Notes under the pieces: generated by a model
What the model was told of the DNA's origin: nothing
What the model saw: the letters and a program-made list of their open reading frames with translations, nothing else
Database searches by the model: none
Translations under genes and position numbers: made by a program
Origin: Ferruginibacter sp.
GTDB lineage: Bacteria > Bacteroidota > Bacteroidia > Chitinophagales > Chitinophagaceae
NCBI GenBank assembly: GCA_014379905.1
Contig: JACMKX010000160.1
Span: 62,001-126,000, forward strand
Length of the DNA stretch: 64,000 nt
Direction of reading: 5' to 3'
Shown here: in pieces, positions 54,749 to 63,248 of the stretch
Numbering within the stretch: the first letter of the stretch is position 1
Layout: every line of letters starts with the position of its first letter

Positions 54749-56002
54749 TTAAAGGTCTTCAATATCATACTCCTTCAGTTTCCTGTACAATGTTCTCTCA
54801 CTAATACCCAGGTCCAAAGAAGCATCCCTTCTTTTGCCCCGGTGTTTTTTCAGGGCCTTAATGATGAGTTCTTTTTCTTTATCAACAATGCTTAAAGATT
54901 CTTCCACATCTTCATGATGATGAATATCGTTGTTACCTGCATTGTGCAATATAACAGGTGAGCCCGGTTGCGTGTAATTTCCATTGGCGGCTGCATTGTT
55001 GGTATTCAATTGCCCGATATTATTGCTGCTGTCACTGGTAAATACAGGTGCATGCTGTGCCATAGAAGGGTTCTGTAAAAGATCAAAGAACATTTTCTTA
55101 AGTTCATTTACATCCTTTTTCATGTCAAAGAAAAGTTTGTATAAGATCTCTCTTTCATTGGCAAATTCAGCATGACTTACATTCCCTGTTCCTCCGGATA
55201 AAACGGGCAGGTTGGAGTATTGATGATCCGGTAAATAGCTGCGCATTTGTTCTGCTGAAATGTTTTTATCCTTACTCAATACAGAAATCTGTTCTGCAAT
55301 ATTTTTCAGTTCCCGGATGTTACCCGGCCAGGTATAATTAACCAATACATTTCTCGCATCTTCACTTAACTGGATGGGAACAGCTTTATATTTATCAGCA
55401 AAATCGCTGGTGAATTTGCGGAATAACAGCAGCACATCTTCTTTGCGGTCTCTCAATGCCGGAACTCTTATAGGTACTGTATTTAAACGATAATATAAAT
55501 CTTCCCTGAAACGGCCGTTGTAGGTAAATTCCAACAGGTCTTTATTGGTGGCAGCTATTACCCTAACATCTGTTTTTTGCACTTTACTGCTGCCCACTTT
55601 AATGTATTCGCCTGCTTCCAGTACACGTAATAAACGGGCCTGTGTGCCCAGTGGCATTTCACCTATTTCATCCAGGAAAATAGTACCGCCATTTACCGTT
55701 TCAAAGTAGCCTTTACGGCTGTCGACAGCACCGGTGAAAGAGCCTTTTTCATGACCAAATAATTCAGAGTCAATAGTTCCCTCCGGTATGGCGCCACAGT
55801 TTACAGCGATAAAAGGATTGTGTTTTCTTGCACTCAATGCATGAATGATCTGCGAAAAAACTTCTTTACCTACACCACTTTCGCCATTGATCAGCACACT
55901 GAGGTCAGTATTGGCCACCTGCACTGCCACGTTCATAGCATGGTTCAATTCCGGGGAATTACCAATGATGCCAAAACGATTTTTTATTGCTTGAATATCC
56001 AT
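54749..56002 (-). CDS. Sigma-54-dependent transcriptional activator without sensor domain
   Basis: 417 residues: the AAA+ domain starts near residue 10 with no receiver, GAF or PAS domain. Walker A is GESGVGKE (40-47), the sigma-54-contact loop GSFTGA (87-92, Ser for the usual Ala), Walker B GGTIFLDEIGEM, and arginine-finger GRFREDLYYRLN. A C-terminal Fis-type helix-turn-helix (RDASLDLGISERTLYRKLKEYD) binds DNA. With no sensor, control must come from a partner or from its level. It lies between miaB and lptE, which may be targets or merely neighbours. Confidence 0.92.
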   Translation of the reverse strand: MDIQAIKNRFGIIGNSPELNHAMNVAVQVANTDLSVLINGESGVGKEVFSQIIHALSARKHNPFIAVNCGAIPEGTIDSELFGHEKGSFTGAVDSRKGYFETVNGGTIFLDEIGEMPLGTQARLLRVLEAGEYIKVGSSKVQKTDVRVIAATNKDLLEFTYNGRFREDLYYRLNTVPIRVPALRDRKEDVLLLFRKFTSDFADKYKAVPIQLSEDARNVLVNYTWPGNIRELKNIAEQISVLSKDKNISAEQMRSYLPDHQYSNLPVLSGGTGNVSHAEFANEREILYKLFFDMKKDVNELKKMFFDLLQNPSMAQHAPVFTSDSSNNIGQLNTNNAAANGNYTQPGSPVILHNAGNNDIHHHEDVEESLSIVDKEKELIIKALKKHRGKRRDASLDLGISERTLYRKLKEYDIEDL

Positions 56003-56009
56003 ATATCCT

Positions 56010-56160
56010 TACCCCCTCTGCCCCCTGAAGGGGGAACCGGGAGCCTCCAATTTTATTAGTTAATAATTTTTATCCATTTCTTTCCTGTTATTTCCCCAGG
56101 CCATACAGGCTTGTCCGCAATCCTCCTTCAGGGGGTTAGGGGGGTTCCAAACAGCGTACC
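56010..56160. repeat. Paired C-run/G-run palindromic elements between the activator gene and miaB
   Basis: The left unit (56011-56034) reads CCCCCTCTGCCCCCTGAAGG and continues with a G run; the right unit (56118-56148) is its near reverse complement (CTTCAGGGGGTTAGGGGGG). The two flank about 80 bases. The right unit supplies the last codons (TPLTP) and stop of miaB. A third copy lies inside miaB. Confidence 0.7.
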
Positions 56161-57645
56161 CGATGTACAACGATCAATTAATACTTTTATATAATCAGCT
56201 TTTTTCAAATTTCCTTTTGGAAAGATCACCACTTTATTGTGATCTGTTCTTCCGTACAACTCTTCTTCATTTTTTTTTGAAACGCCTTCTACCAACACCT
56301 TAAATGTTTTACCAACATCTTTTTGCATGCTTTTTAAAGTTTGCAAACGATGAAGACTGACCATTTCCTGCAACCTGCGTTTTTTTGTTTCCAACGGAAC
56401 ATCATCTTTAAATCTTCTTGCTGCCAGTGTTCCCGGCCTTTCAGAATAAAAATACATGTAAGCCAGGTCGTATTTACAATATTCCATCAGGCTTAACGAT
56501 TCTTTGTGTTCTTCTTCTGTTTCGGTGCAAAAGCCGGTGATCATGTCGGTAGATAAACCACAATCGGGCAATAGCTCACGGATGCGGTTTACTTTGGCCA
56601 TGTACCATTCACGGCTATAGGTTCGGTTCATCATTTGCAACACGCGGCTGCTGCCGCTTTGTACAGGAAGATGAATGTAGTTACAAATATTTTCGTACTG
56701 CTGCATTACAAATAATACGTCATCTGTAATGTCTTTCGGGTGGGAGGTAGAAAAACGAACTCTTAACAAGGGAGATATCTGTGCGACCATTTCCATGAGC
56801 AAAGCGAAGGTGACCGCCCCTGCCCCCTCTATCTCCGCCAGGGGGCGAGGAAACGGAGAAGAACTTAGTGGAGATATACTGCCGTTATTTTCTTTGTTAG
56901 AAACATCCACAATCCTTCCTTTGGGGGGTGGGGGGGCAAAGTAATAACTATCTACATTCTGACCCAGTAAAGTCACTTCCCTGTAACCATCATTAAACAA
57001 AGCTTCGCATTCTTTTACAATGCTATAGGCATCCCGGCTGCGCTCCCGCCCGCGGGTAAACGGCACTACGCAAAAGGAACACATATTATTACAGCCACGC
57101 ATGATGCTTACAAATGCCGTAACGCCATTGCTGTTTAAACGGATAGGTGCAATGTCTGCATATGTTTCATCCCGGCTCAGTAAAACATTCACTCCTTTTT
57201 GTCCGCCGCTGGCTTCTTCTATCAAACCGGGCAGGCTGCGGTAAGCATCCGGGCCTACCACTATATCAACCAGTTTTTCTTCTTCTAAAAATTTTGATTT
57301 CAATCTTTCCGCCATGCAGCCCAACACACCCACCACCACACCGGGATTTAATTTTTTATACTGGCGAAAAACGGTGAGCCTTTGTCTTACGGTTTGTTCT
57401 GCCTTTTCACGAATGGAACAGGTATTTACCAGGATAAGGTCGGCCAGTTCAGTTTGTGTAGTAGCTGCATATCCATGCTCCTGCAAAATAGACGCAACCA
57501 CCTCGCTGTCGGCAAAATTCATTGCACAACCATAACTCTCTATGTAAAAATGTTTGCGTACCGAAATGGTTTCCACAGGTGCTGCCATAAATGCTTCACC
57601 CTGCCTTGCCTCGTCATGTATTTTATCCAAAAGGAGCGTTTCCAT
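56128..57645 (-). CDS. miaB: tRNA-2-methylthio-N6-dimethylallyladenosine synthase with repeat-derived insert
   Basis: 505 residues, longer than usual. The UPF0004 domain provides the auxiliary cluster cysteines Cys40 ([12 protein letters not shown]), Cys76 (NTCSIRE) and Cys110 (VLGCMAE). The radical-SAM triad is Cys185, Cys189 and Cys192 in [15 protein letters not shown] domain closes the protein. It methylthiolates A37 of tRNAs. Between VDSYYF and [12 protein letters not shown], residues 237-277 are a low-complexity Pro/Ser/Asn insert encoded by a palindromic intergenic-type repeat, and the C-terminal TPLTP is repeat-encoded too. All catalytic residues remain. Confidence 0.95.
   Translation of the reverse strand: METLLLDKIHDEARQGEAFMAAPVETISVRKHFYIESYGCAMNFADSEVVASILQEHGYAATTQTELADLILVNTCSIREKAEQTVRQRLTVFRQYKKLNPGVVVGVLGCMAERLKSKFLEEEKLVDIVVGPDAYRSLPGLIEEASGGQKGVNVLLSRDETYADIAPIRLNSNGVTAFVSIMRGCNNMCSFCVVPFTRGRERSRDAYSIVKECEALFNDGYREVTLLGQNVDSYYFAPPPPKGRIVDVSNKENNGSISPLSSSPFPRPLAEIEGAGAVTFALLMEMVAQISPLLRVRFSTSHPKDITDDVLFVMQQYENICNYIHLPVQSGSSRVLQMMNRTYSREWYMAKVNRIRELLPDCGLSTDMITGFCTETEEEHKESLSLMEYCKYDLAYMYFYSERPGTLAARRFKDDVPLETKKRRLQEMVSLHRLQTLKSMQKDVGKTFKVLVEGVSKKNEEELYGRTDHNKVVIFPKGNLKKADYIKVLIDRCTSGTLFGTPLTP
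56815..56937. repeat. Palindromic repeat inserted in frame in miaB
   Basis: 123 bases with C-run/G-run ends (TTGGGGGGTGGGGGGGC near 56935 and CCCCTGCCCCCTCTATC near 56820), related to the elements at 56010-56160. It adds 41 codons with no stop. Confidence 0.7.
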
Positions 57646-57669
57646 TTACCTCGTTAAAATTTAAGAGGG

Positions 57670-57677
57670 CAAAGATA
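57670..57677 (-). promoter_or_regulatory. Candidate -7 element (TATCTTTG) of miaB
   Basis: It matches TAnnTTTG on the minus strand, 24 bases before the miaB start codon. No well-spaced TTG is seen. Confidence 0.4.
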
Positions 57678-57885
57678 CATAAAAGCATGGAATTGTGACA
57701 GGATGGCAGGGGAGAAGGCAAGTTTTTGGATACCGGTACTGGTTTCTGGTTGGGAGTCTATATACTTTTTTAGCTGTGATTATATTTTCCATTTTCTAAA
57801 TTGCCTGACCCCATTTGCCACTCGCCACTTACTATTCCCCAACTATTTGCGTTTTTGTGCGGGGATACTGTTTGCAATTATGCCT

Positions 57886-57893
57886 TAGTTTTG
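57886..57893 (+). promoter_or_regulatory. Candidate -7 element (TAGTTTTG) supporting the TTG start at 57914
   Basis: It matches TAnnTTTG. Transcription would start near 57900, downstream of the earlier in-frame ATG (57815), so only the TTG at 57914 would be available. Confidence 0.45.
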
Positions 57894-57913
57894 CGGGAAA
57901 CCACTACTTCCCG

Positions 57914-60337
57914 TTGAAATCAGTATGCTCTCTTTTTTTATTTTTTCTATCGCTCAACAGCTATGCCCAAACTGTTAAAGGGGTAGTGGCAGGTAATTTG
58001 CTGGACGCAGACAATAGTAAATCAATAGCCGGGGCAACCATTTCTTTAAAAAACATCGGGGACACCACCGCCTTTTTTTCCCTGGTAACCGATGAAGAGG
58101 GTGGTTTTCAGTTTGACCAGCTGCTGCATGGTTATTATAGCATGCAAATAAAAATGCTTGGCTATTCACCCTTACGTATTGATAGCATTAACATAAGAGA
58201 AGAAAGAACAGATTTTAACCTGGCAGATACTAAAATGAACCGGTCCGCAAGTGATATGGAATCGGTTATTATTTACGCCGAAAAACCTTTGATAGAAAAT
58301 AAGGATGGGAAGATCACTTTTAATACCAGCGAATCGGCCCTGAGTAACAGTTCCAATGCAACAGAATTATTAAAACAAACACCACTGGTTACTACTGATA
58401 ACGATGGCAAATTGTTGATGAAGGGAAAAGAAGTAAAGATTTTGATAGATGATAAGCCGGTAGAAATGGATGCCCGCCAGTTGCAGGATCTTTTAGAAAG
58501 TATGCCGGGCAGTATGATAGAAAAAATAGAAGTACTCACCACGCCGCCGCCACAATATGCCAATGAAAGAGGTGGCGTAATTAATATCGTTACAAAAAAA
58601 GGCAAGGTGGGTAAAAGCGGGAGACTCAATATAAACTACGGAACAAGAGGTGAAGCCGGTGCCAGTGCAAGTTTCAGCTATCGAAAAAATAAAATTTCTT
58701 TTAATACATCCGCAGGTTATTCCTACAACTTTTATAAAGGAGAAAGTTATAGTATACGAGAGAATGTGTATGCCGACAGCTCAAATTTTTTTAGAACAGA
58801 CGGCAATAATTCCAGTATTAACAACCGCCCCAATGGCCGTGCATCGCTTGATTACGAATTGAATAAAATGAACAACTTCAATATTACGGCAACCCTTAAC
58901 AGCAGCGATAATGAAGGGGAGAGTGGAACCGAGTACAGGAACATTAACCAGTACGATGTATTGTACAGGGTAAGCAACAGGAAAGTGGGAAGTGGTTTTA
59001 ATGCGGTAAATCCTTCGGGCAGCGCTAGCTATACACATAAATGGAAGAACCCGGGTGAAGTATTGCGGGTTATTGGCAATATCGCTTTTAGCAGCAACAG
59101 GAATACAAGAGATTTTTACCAGCGCTTTCTGCAACCTGACGGAACCTTTAATGGCGATGATTCTGCACAGCGGCAGCAAACCCGGTCCAACAACCATACA
59201 CTGGCTTTACGCATCAATTATGACAAACCCCTAAAAGACAAAAAGACGATATTGAATTTTGGATCTACGGTCAATCGTTATAAACTACACAATGAACTCA
59301 CCACATCTTTTTTAAAAAAGCCGGATAGCATCATGGTCGTAAATGATCTGCTTAGCAACAACTTTGAATTTTATCAAACAGTGTATACCATCCGGGCAGC
59401 TATCCGTTACCAGTTTTTCACCAACTTTTTTACCAATGTAGGTGTACAACAGGAATACGCGGTTACTTCTTTTGATATCTTAGGAGACAGCAATCACTAT
59501 CCTAACAACTATTACAGCACATTGCCTTTTGCCAACATAACCCGCAAATGGGAAAACGGGTACAGCCTAACGGCAAGCTATAAACGCAGTGTACAGCGGC
59601 CGGGCATGAATAACCTGAATCCTTCGGTTGATTACAGTGATCCCTACAATACCCGTTTTGGCAATCCTTACCTGCAGCCTTACTATGCTGATAATTTTGA
59701 TTTTGGCGGAGGATACTGGAAAAAGAAATTCAATATCAATGCCTCGGTTGGTTACAATTCACTGCAGCATATTTACAGCGCATTAAGAACGTTGACAACC
59801 GACGGAAAAACAATCACCAGCTGGTATAACCTGAGTGGGCGAAAAGAATATGAAGCCAGCATGTTTGGCGGTGTTAACATAGGAAAGAAACTGAAGCTCA
59901 ATGCCAGCGGATCTTATACTTACAATGTATACAGTGATCATGATCAAAAGGTAAACCGGTACCGCAATGCAGGTTCCCTGAATTCTTCTATGAATGGTAA
60001 TTACCAATGGAGCAGTATTATGAATTTTACCGGCAATTTTACCTTCAATCGTTTTGCCAACCCACAAGGAACGGTGCGCAACAGGCTTAGTATGAGTGTG
60101 GGGGTTCAAAGAAAATTCTTCGATAAAAACCTGAGCGTGAGTTTGAATATGGTAGATCCTTTCAGCCAGCAGCAGAATACTAATTTTATTTATGCACCCA
60201 ATTATAACCTGGAAACTTATAGTATGAGTAATAGCAGGAATTTTAGGGTAGCAGCGGCGTATACTTTTAAGAAGAAGATGAAGAAGAGGGTTTTGGTGAA
60301 GAAGAAGGTGGCGGGGGGTGTACAGAATAAGGAATAA
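57914..60337 (+). CDS. Outer-membrane beta-barrel protein, TonB-receptor-like
   Basis: I start at TTG 57914, giving MKSVCSLFLFFLSLNSYAQ, a proper signal peptide; the ATG at 57815 would put 33 unrelated residues before it. 807 residues. An N-terminal carboxypeptidase-regulatory-like domain (VKGVVAGNLLDADNSKSIAGATI, about 22-105) is followed by a plug-like region (LLKQTPLVTTDNDGKLLMKG, IEKIEVLTTPPPQYANERGG) and an OMP_b-brl_3 barrel. Cargo unknown. The lysine-rich tail ends NKE, encoded by a GGAATAAG word repeat that also supplies the stop. Confidence 0.85.
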   Translation: MKSVCSLFLFFLSLNSYAQTVKGVVAGNLLDADNSKSIAGATISLKNIGDTTAFFSLVTDEEGGFQFDQLLHGYYSMQIKMLGYSPLRIDSINIREERTDFNLADTKMNRSASDMESVIIYAEKPLIENKDGKITFNTSESALSNSSNATELLKQTPLVTTDNDGKLLMKGKEVKILIDDKPVEMDARQLQDLLESMPGSMIEKIEVLTTPPPQYANERGGVINIVTKKGKVGKSGRLNINYGTRGEAGASASFSYRKNKISFNTSAGYSYNFYKGESYSIRENVYADSSNFFRTDGNNSSINNRPNGRASLDYELNKMNNFNITATLNSSDNEGESGTEYRNINQYDVLYRVSNRKVGSGFNAVNPSGSASYTHKWKNPGEVLRVIGNIAFSSNRNTRDFYQRFLQPDGTFNGDDSAQRQQTRSNNHTLALRINYDKPLKDKKTILNFGSTVNRYKLHNELTTSFLKKPDSIMVVNDLLSNNFEFYQTVYTIRAAIRYQFFTNFFTNVGVQQEYAVTSFDILGDSNHYPNNYYSTLPFANITRKWENGYSLTASYKRSVQRPGMNNLNPSVDYSDPYNTRFGNPYLQPYYADNFDFGGGYWKKKFNINASVGYNSLQHIYSALRTLTTDGKTITSWYNLSGRKEYEASMFGGVNIGKKLKLNASGSYTYNVYSDHDQKVNRYRNAGSLNSSMNGNYQWSSIMNFTGNFTFNRFANPQGTVRNRLSMSVGVQRKFFDKNLSVSLNMVDPFSQQQNTNFIYAPNYNLETYSMSNSRNFRVAAAYTFKKKMKKRVLVKKKVAGGVQNKE

Positions 60338-60347
60338 GGAATAAGAA
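60318..60347. repeat. GGAATAAG word repeat at a gene end
   Basis: AATAAGGAATAAGGAATAAG provides the last codons and TAA stop of the barrel gene. It matches the inverse of 48798-48814. Confidence 0.5.
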
Positions 60348-60476
60348 AGTTTTCGATCACGGTTGTCTACAGGTAAATACTTCAACTATTTCAGAGGTCA
60401 TTGATAGTGATTTTAATTGTGTAAATTATGTTGCTGTTTCTTATTATCTGTCTGACCTGTGATACCGGTTGGGGAA

Positions 60477-60506
60477 CAATTCGTGTAATTCCCCAAATTC
60501 GTGTAA
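60477..60506. repeat. CACGAATT word repeat (inverse)
   Basis: AATTCGTGTAATT and AAATTCGTGTAAT are the reverse complement of the TTACACGAATT words. The run directly abuts the stop codon of the minus-strand gene at 60507. Confidence 0.6.
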
Positions 60507-61019
60507 TCAATCAGGCTGAATTTTAAATTTCTTAGCCAGCCAACTCTCTCCTGCAGCCACAATCCACTCTGTCTCCAATTGCTTTTTAGTGGTAATGGTA
60601 TTATTGAAATAAAGTGTGTTGCTGTTAACAAACTTATTTTCTATGGCATAAGTGAGTTGTGATAAGGGCAGCATTTCAATTTTATCTTTTAAAATGAAAG
60701 CCAGCAACTGCCTGTCAAAAAGATGGTTGTCAAATTTTTGTTCAATAGATTTTATGAGGCGAACGGAACTGTCAGTACTGCAGCCACTAACGCCTGTGGC
60801 AGATTCATCCGCCATCAGTATTATAAATCTTCCAAAAATCAGCGTTGCAAAACCTTTAACGGGAGTGCCATGGCTGTGCCAGTTGTCGGTAAATTCCTTC
60901 AGCATATCTTCCATCTCAAGCGCTTCGATTATAAAAAACAAACGACTAGCCTGGTAAACCCATACTTTGGAATCGGGGTTGAAATCTTGGGGAAGATGTT
61001 GTTGTATGTTGAGGGTCAT
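60507..61019 (-). CDS. Conserved Bacteroidota protein of unknown function (often mislabelled ABC transporter ATPase)
   Basis: 170 residues, soluble, no signal peptide. The start KVWVYQASRLF, the middle DNWHSHGTPVKGFATLIFGRFIILMADE and the conserved SGCSTDSSVRLIKSIEQ match a family usually labelled ABC transporter ATPase in Bacteroidota genomes. There is no Walker A, signature or Walker B motif, so that name is wrong. Function is unknown; the SGCSxDSSV cysteine/serine patch looks like the key site. Confidence 0.7.
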   Translation of the reverse strand: MTLNIQQHLPQDFNPDSKVWVYQASRLFFIIEALEMEDMLKEFTDNWHSHGTPVKGFATLIFGRFIILMADESATGVSGCSTDSSVRLIKSIEQKFDNHLFDRQLLAFILKDKIEMLPLSQLTYAIENKFVNSNTLYFNNTITTKKQLETEWIVAAGESWLAKKFKIQPD

Positions 61020-61021
61020 TT

Positions 61022-61056
61022 TGATTAATAGTTCATGGTTGATAGTTCATAGATGC
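61022..61056. repeat. ATAGTTCATGG word repeat with GGTATCCGG words
   Basis: AATAGTTCATGGTTGATAGTTCATAGATG matches in part the hairpin at 30942-30963; GCCGGTATCCGGTATCGGGTATCC follows to 61084. It separates the genes at 60507 and 61092. Confidence 0.5.
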
Positions 61057-61091
61057 CGCATGCCGGTATCCGGTATCGGGTATCCTTTCTT

Positions 61092-61868
61092 CTACATGCT
61101 TGCCGCCACCAGCTCCGCAATATCGAGCACCGCTACCTCATTTTCTTTCTCCCTGTTTTTCACACCATCCGTAAGCATGGTATTGCAAAAAGGGCAGGCA
61201 GCGGCTATTACATTGGCGCCGGTATCAATGGCTTCATTGCTGCGTTCTATATTGATGCGGATAGTTCCTTTTTCTTCTTCTTTAAACATTTGGGCACCAC
61301 CGGCACCACAGCAAAGGCCATTGCTTTTGCAGCGCTTCATTTCTACCAGAGCCACATCCATTGCTTCCAGTACTTTACGGGGTGCTTCATAAATATCATT
61401 GGCACGGCCAAGGTAGCAACTGTCATGGTAAGTAATTTTTTTTCCTTTAAAAGCGCCGCCTTCCTTCATGTTTATTTTTCCTTCATCAATCAATTGTTGT
61501 AAAAAAGTTGCATGATGGATCACTTCATAACTACCCCCTAAGGCGGGGTATTCATTTTTAAAAATATTAAAGCAATGCGGGCAGGCTGTCACAATTTTTT
61601 TAATGCCATAACCATCCAGTACCTGGATATTCTGGTAAGCCATCATCTGGAACATGAATTCATTGCCGGCCCTGCGTGCCGGATCACCGGTGCACATTTC
61701 TTCTTTGCCTAAAATGGCGTATTTAATGCCTACTTTATCCAGTATGGTTACAAATGCTTTCGTGATCTTTTGCGCCCGCTGATCAAAGCTGCCGGCGCAT
61801 CCTACCCAAAACAACACTTCGGGTGTTTCGCCTCCTGCCATCATCTCCGCCATGGTTGGTACCTGCAT
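61092..61868 (-). CDS. CCG-domain (Fe-S)-binding oxidoreductase subunit
   Basis: 258 residues with two CCG domains, as in heterodisulfide reductase B, LutA or glycolate oxidase GlcF. The first has WVGCAGSFDQRAQK, MCTGDPARRAGNE and TACPHCFN; the second has HDSCYLGRAN, GLCCGAGGAQMF and AAACPFCNTML. These coordinate an iron-sulfur cluster and transfer electrons. No partner subunit is adjacent. In Bacteroidota it usually pairs with an upstream 4Fe-4S ferredoxin-type protein not seen here. Confidence 0.88.
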   Translation of the reverse strand: MQVPTMAEMMAGGETPEVLFWVGCAGSFDQRAQKITKAFVTILDKVGIKYAILGKEEMCTGDPARRAGNEFMFQMMAYQNIQVLDGYGIKKIVTACPHCFNIFKNEYPALGGSYEVIHHATFLQQLIDEGKINMKEGGAFKGKKITYHDSCYLGRANDIYEAPRKVLEAMDVALVEMKRCKSNGLCCGAGGAQMFKEEEKGTIRINIERSNEAIDTGANVIAAACPFCNTMLTDGVKNREKENEVAVLDIAELVAASM

Positions 61869-61908
61869 AGTTTATATTTATGGTAACAAAGTAAACAAGA
61901 AATCATTA

Positions 61909-61938
61909 TTGATGTTTGTGCAATTGCATTTATTTTTG
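61909..61938 (+). promoter_or_regulatory. Consensus promoter of the ATP-grasp-like gene
   Basis: TTG (61909-61911), a 19-base spacer, TATTTTTG (61931-61938). The predicted start near 61945 leaves about 13 bases before the TTG codon at 61958 and excludes the earlier TTG at 61916. Confidence 0.6.
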
Positions 61939-61957
61939 CAAATTAACTGTAAAGCTA

Positions 61958-63004
61958 TTGGGTAATATCTTCAAAAAGATCAGCAAGTGGGAAACATGGC
62001 CATTTAAACTGATATATGCTCCACTCGTTCCGTTTTGGGTGGGATATATCTTGCGTTCCCGCGCTGTATGGTTTTTTACACCCAGTAATCCTAAACTTAC
62101 ATTCGGTGGTTTGGATGGCGAACCCAAAAAAGAAATGTACAACCTGCTTCCGCCGGCGCTTTACCCTGCTACTTTCAATGTAATGCCTGCAGAAAATTTT
62201 GAGGAAGTTAAGAACAGGATACATGCTAAGCAAATAGCATATCCCATGATCGTTAAACCCGAAGTAGGTTGTGCAGGGGTGTTGTTTCGAAAAATTGATA
62301 CAGAAAAAGACCTGGAAGATTATCACCAACAGGTGCCGGTAGAATATATAGTACAGGAACTGGTAACCTATCCAATGGAAGTGAGTGTTTTTTATATACG
62401 CCATCCCAAAGATAATAAGGGAGCTGTGACAGGTTTTTTACATAAGATACCGATGAGTGTAACAGGTGATGATTTTCATACAGTAGAACAACTCGTGTTG
62501 CTACATCCCAAGGCCGCAAAAAGAGTAGGGGAACTGCATAGCAAGCACAAAGAAAAATGGCATACGGTTTTACGCAAAGGGGAGAGATACATGCTAAGCC
62601 ATGCAGCCAATCATAACCGGGGGGCGCATTTTGTAGATCTTAAGGAACATATTGACGATGAGCTGGTGGTTATTTTTGATGAACTGAGTCACCGCATCAA
62701 TGATTTTTTTTACGGGCGCTACGATATTTTGTGCAACAGTATAGAAGACCTGAAAGCCGGTAAAAATTATTCTATCCTGGAATACAACGGTTGCGGTGCC
62801 GAACCCAATCATATTTATGATACAGGCTATACATTAAAACAGGCTTACAAAGAAATTTTAAAGCATTGGAAAGCCTTGTATGAAGTAAGTACTTACAACA
62901 GGAAAAACGGAATAAAACCATGGCCTTATATGAAAGGATTAAAATTCAGGATGGAAACTAAAAAACATTTTAAATTGCTGAGGGAAGCGGATAGGAGAAT
63001 TTGA
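61958..63004 (+). CDS. ATP-grasp-like protein, D-alanine-ligase type
   Basis: I start at TTG 61958 because the promoter lies between it and the earlier TTG at 61916; this gives 348 residues. An N-terminal hydrophobic stretch (PFKLIYAPLVPFWVGYIL) precedes an ATP-grasp-like core: AYPMIVKPEVGCAGVLFRKI, VEYIVQELV, FFYGRYDILCNSIEDL and YSILEYNGCGAEPNHIYD, the last like the metal-binding region of carboxylate-amine ligases. Substrate is unknown; it is not DdlB. Its stop codon lies inside a word-repeat unit. Confidence 0.72.
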   Translation: MGNIFKKISKWETWPFKLIYAPLVPFWVGYILRSRAVWFFTPSNPKLTFGGLDGEPKKEMYNLLPPALYPATFNVMPAENFEEVKNRIHAKQIAYPMIVKPEVGCAGVLFRKIDTEKDLEDYHQQVPVEYIVQELVTYPMEVSVFYIRHPKDNKGAVTGFLHKIPMSVTGDDFHTVEQLVLLHPKAAKRVGELHSKHKEKWHTVLRKGERYMLSHAANHNRGAHFVDLKEHIDDELVVIFDELSHRINDFFYGRYDILCNSIEDLKAGKNYSILEYNGCGAEPNHIYDTGYTLKQAYKEILKHWKALYEVSTYNRKNGIKPWPYMKGLKFRMETKKHFKLLREADRRI

Positions 63005-63135
63005 TAATTAGCCAATTTGCTAATGTGCTAATGCATGTGCAGATTGGCTAATCCTTTATTATGGGGACATGTTGCGCCAGGGTAATAGAAGAATTTGATA
63101 ATTAGCTAATTCGATAATTTGATAATGAATATGCT
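63005..63135. repeat. GCTAATGTG / GATAATTAGC word repeats
   Basis: Multiple words (TTGCTAATGTGCTAATG, TTGATAATTAGCTAATT, GATAATTTGATAATG). Bases 62991-63017 and 63085-63111 are a 27-base near-perfect direct repeat (two differences), so the gene end itself is duplicated 94 bases downstream. Confidence 0.65.
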
Positions 63136-63248
63136 AACCAAAATCATTAAGCAAATGACCCATTGACTAACAGACCCAATCAACTCTTGAACCGTCGGAC
63201 TTTTGAACCTTTAATCCATCTTTAAATTATAAATCACTTCACCTGTCT
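63136..63248. other. Spacer before the LysE-type gene
   Basis: It holds further words (GACCCATTGACTAACAGACCC, CTTTTGAACC). No promoter of the usual form and no gene are seen. Confidence 0.4.

Noticed and set aside
57703-57888. Small open frame of about 61 codons upstream of the barrel gene
   Set aside because: No start signal, no domain, and it ends at the predicted promoter of the barrel gene; treated as spacer.
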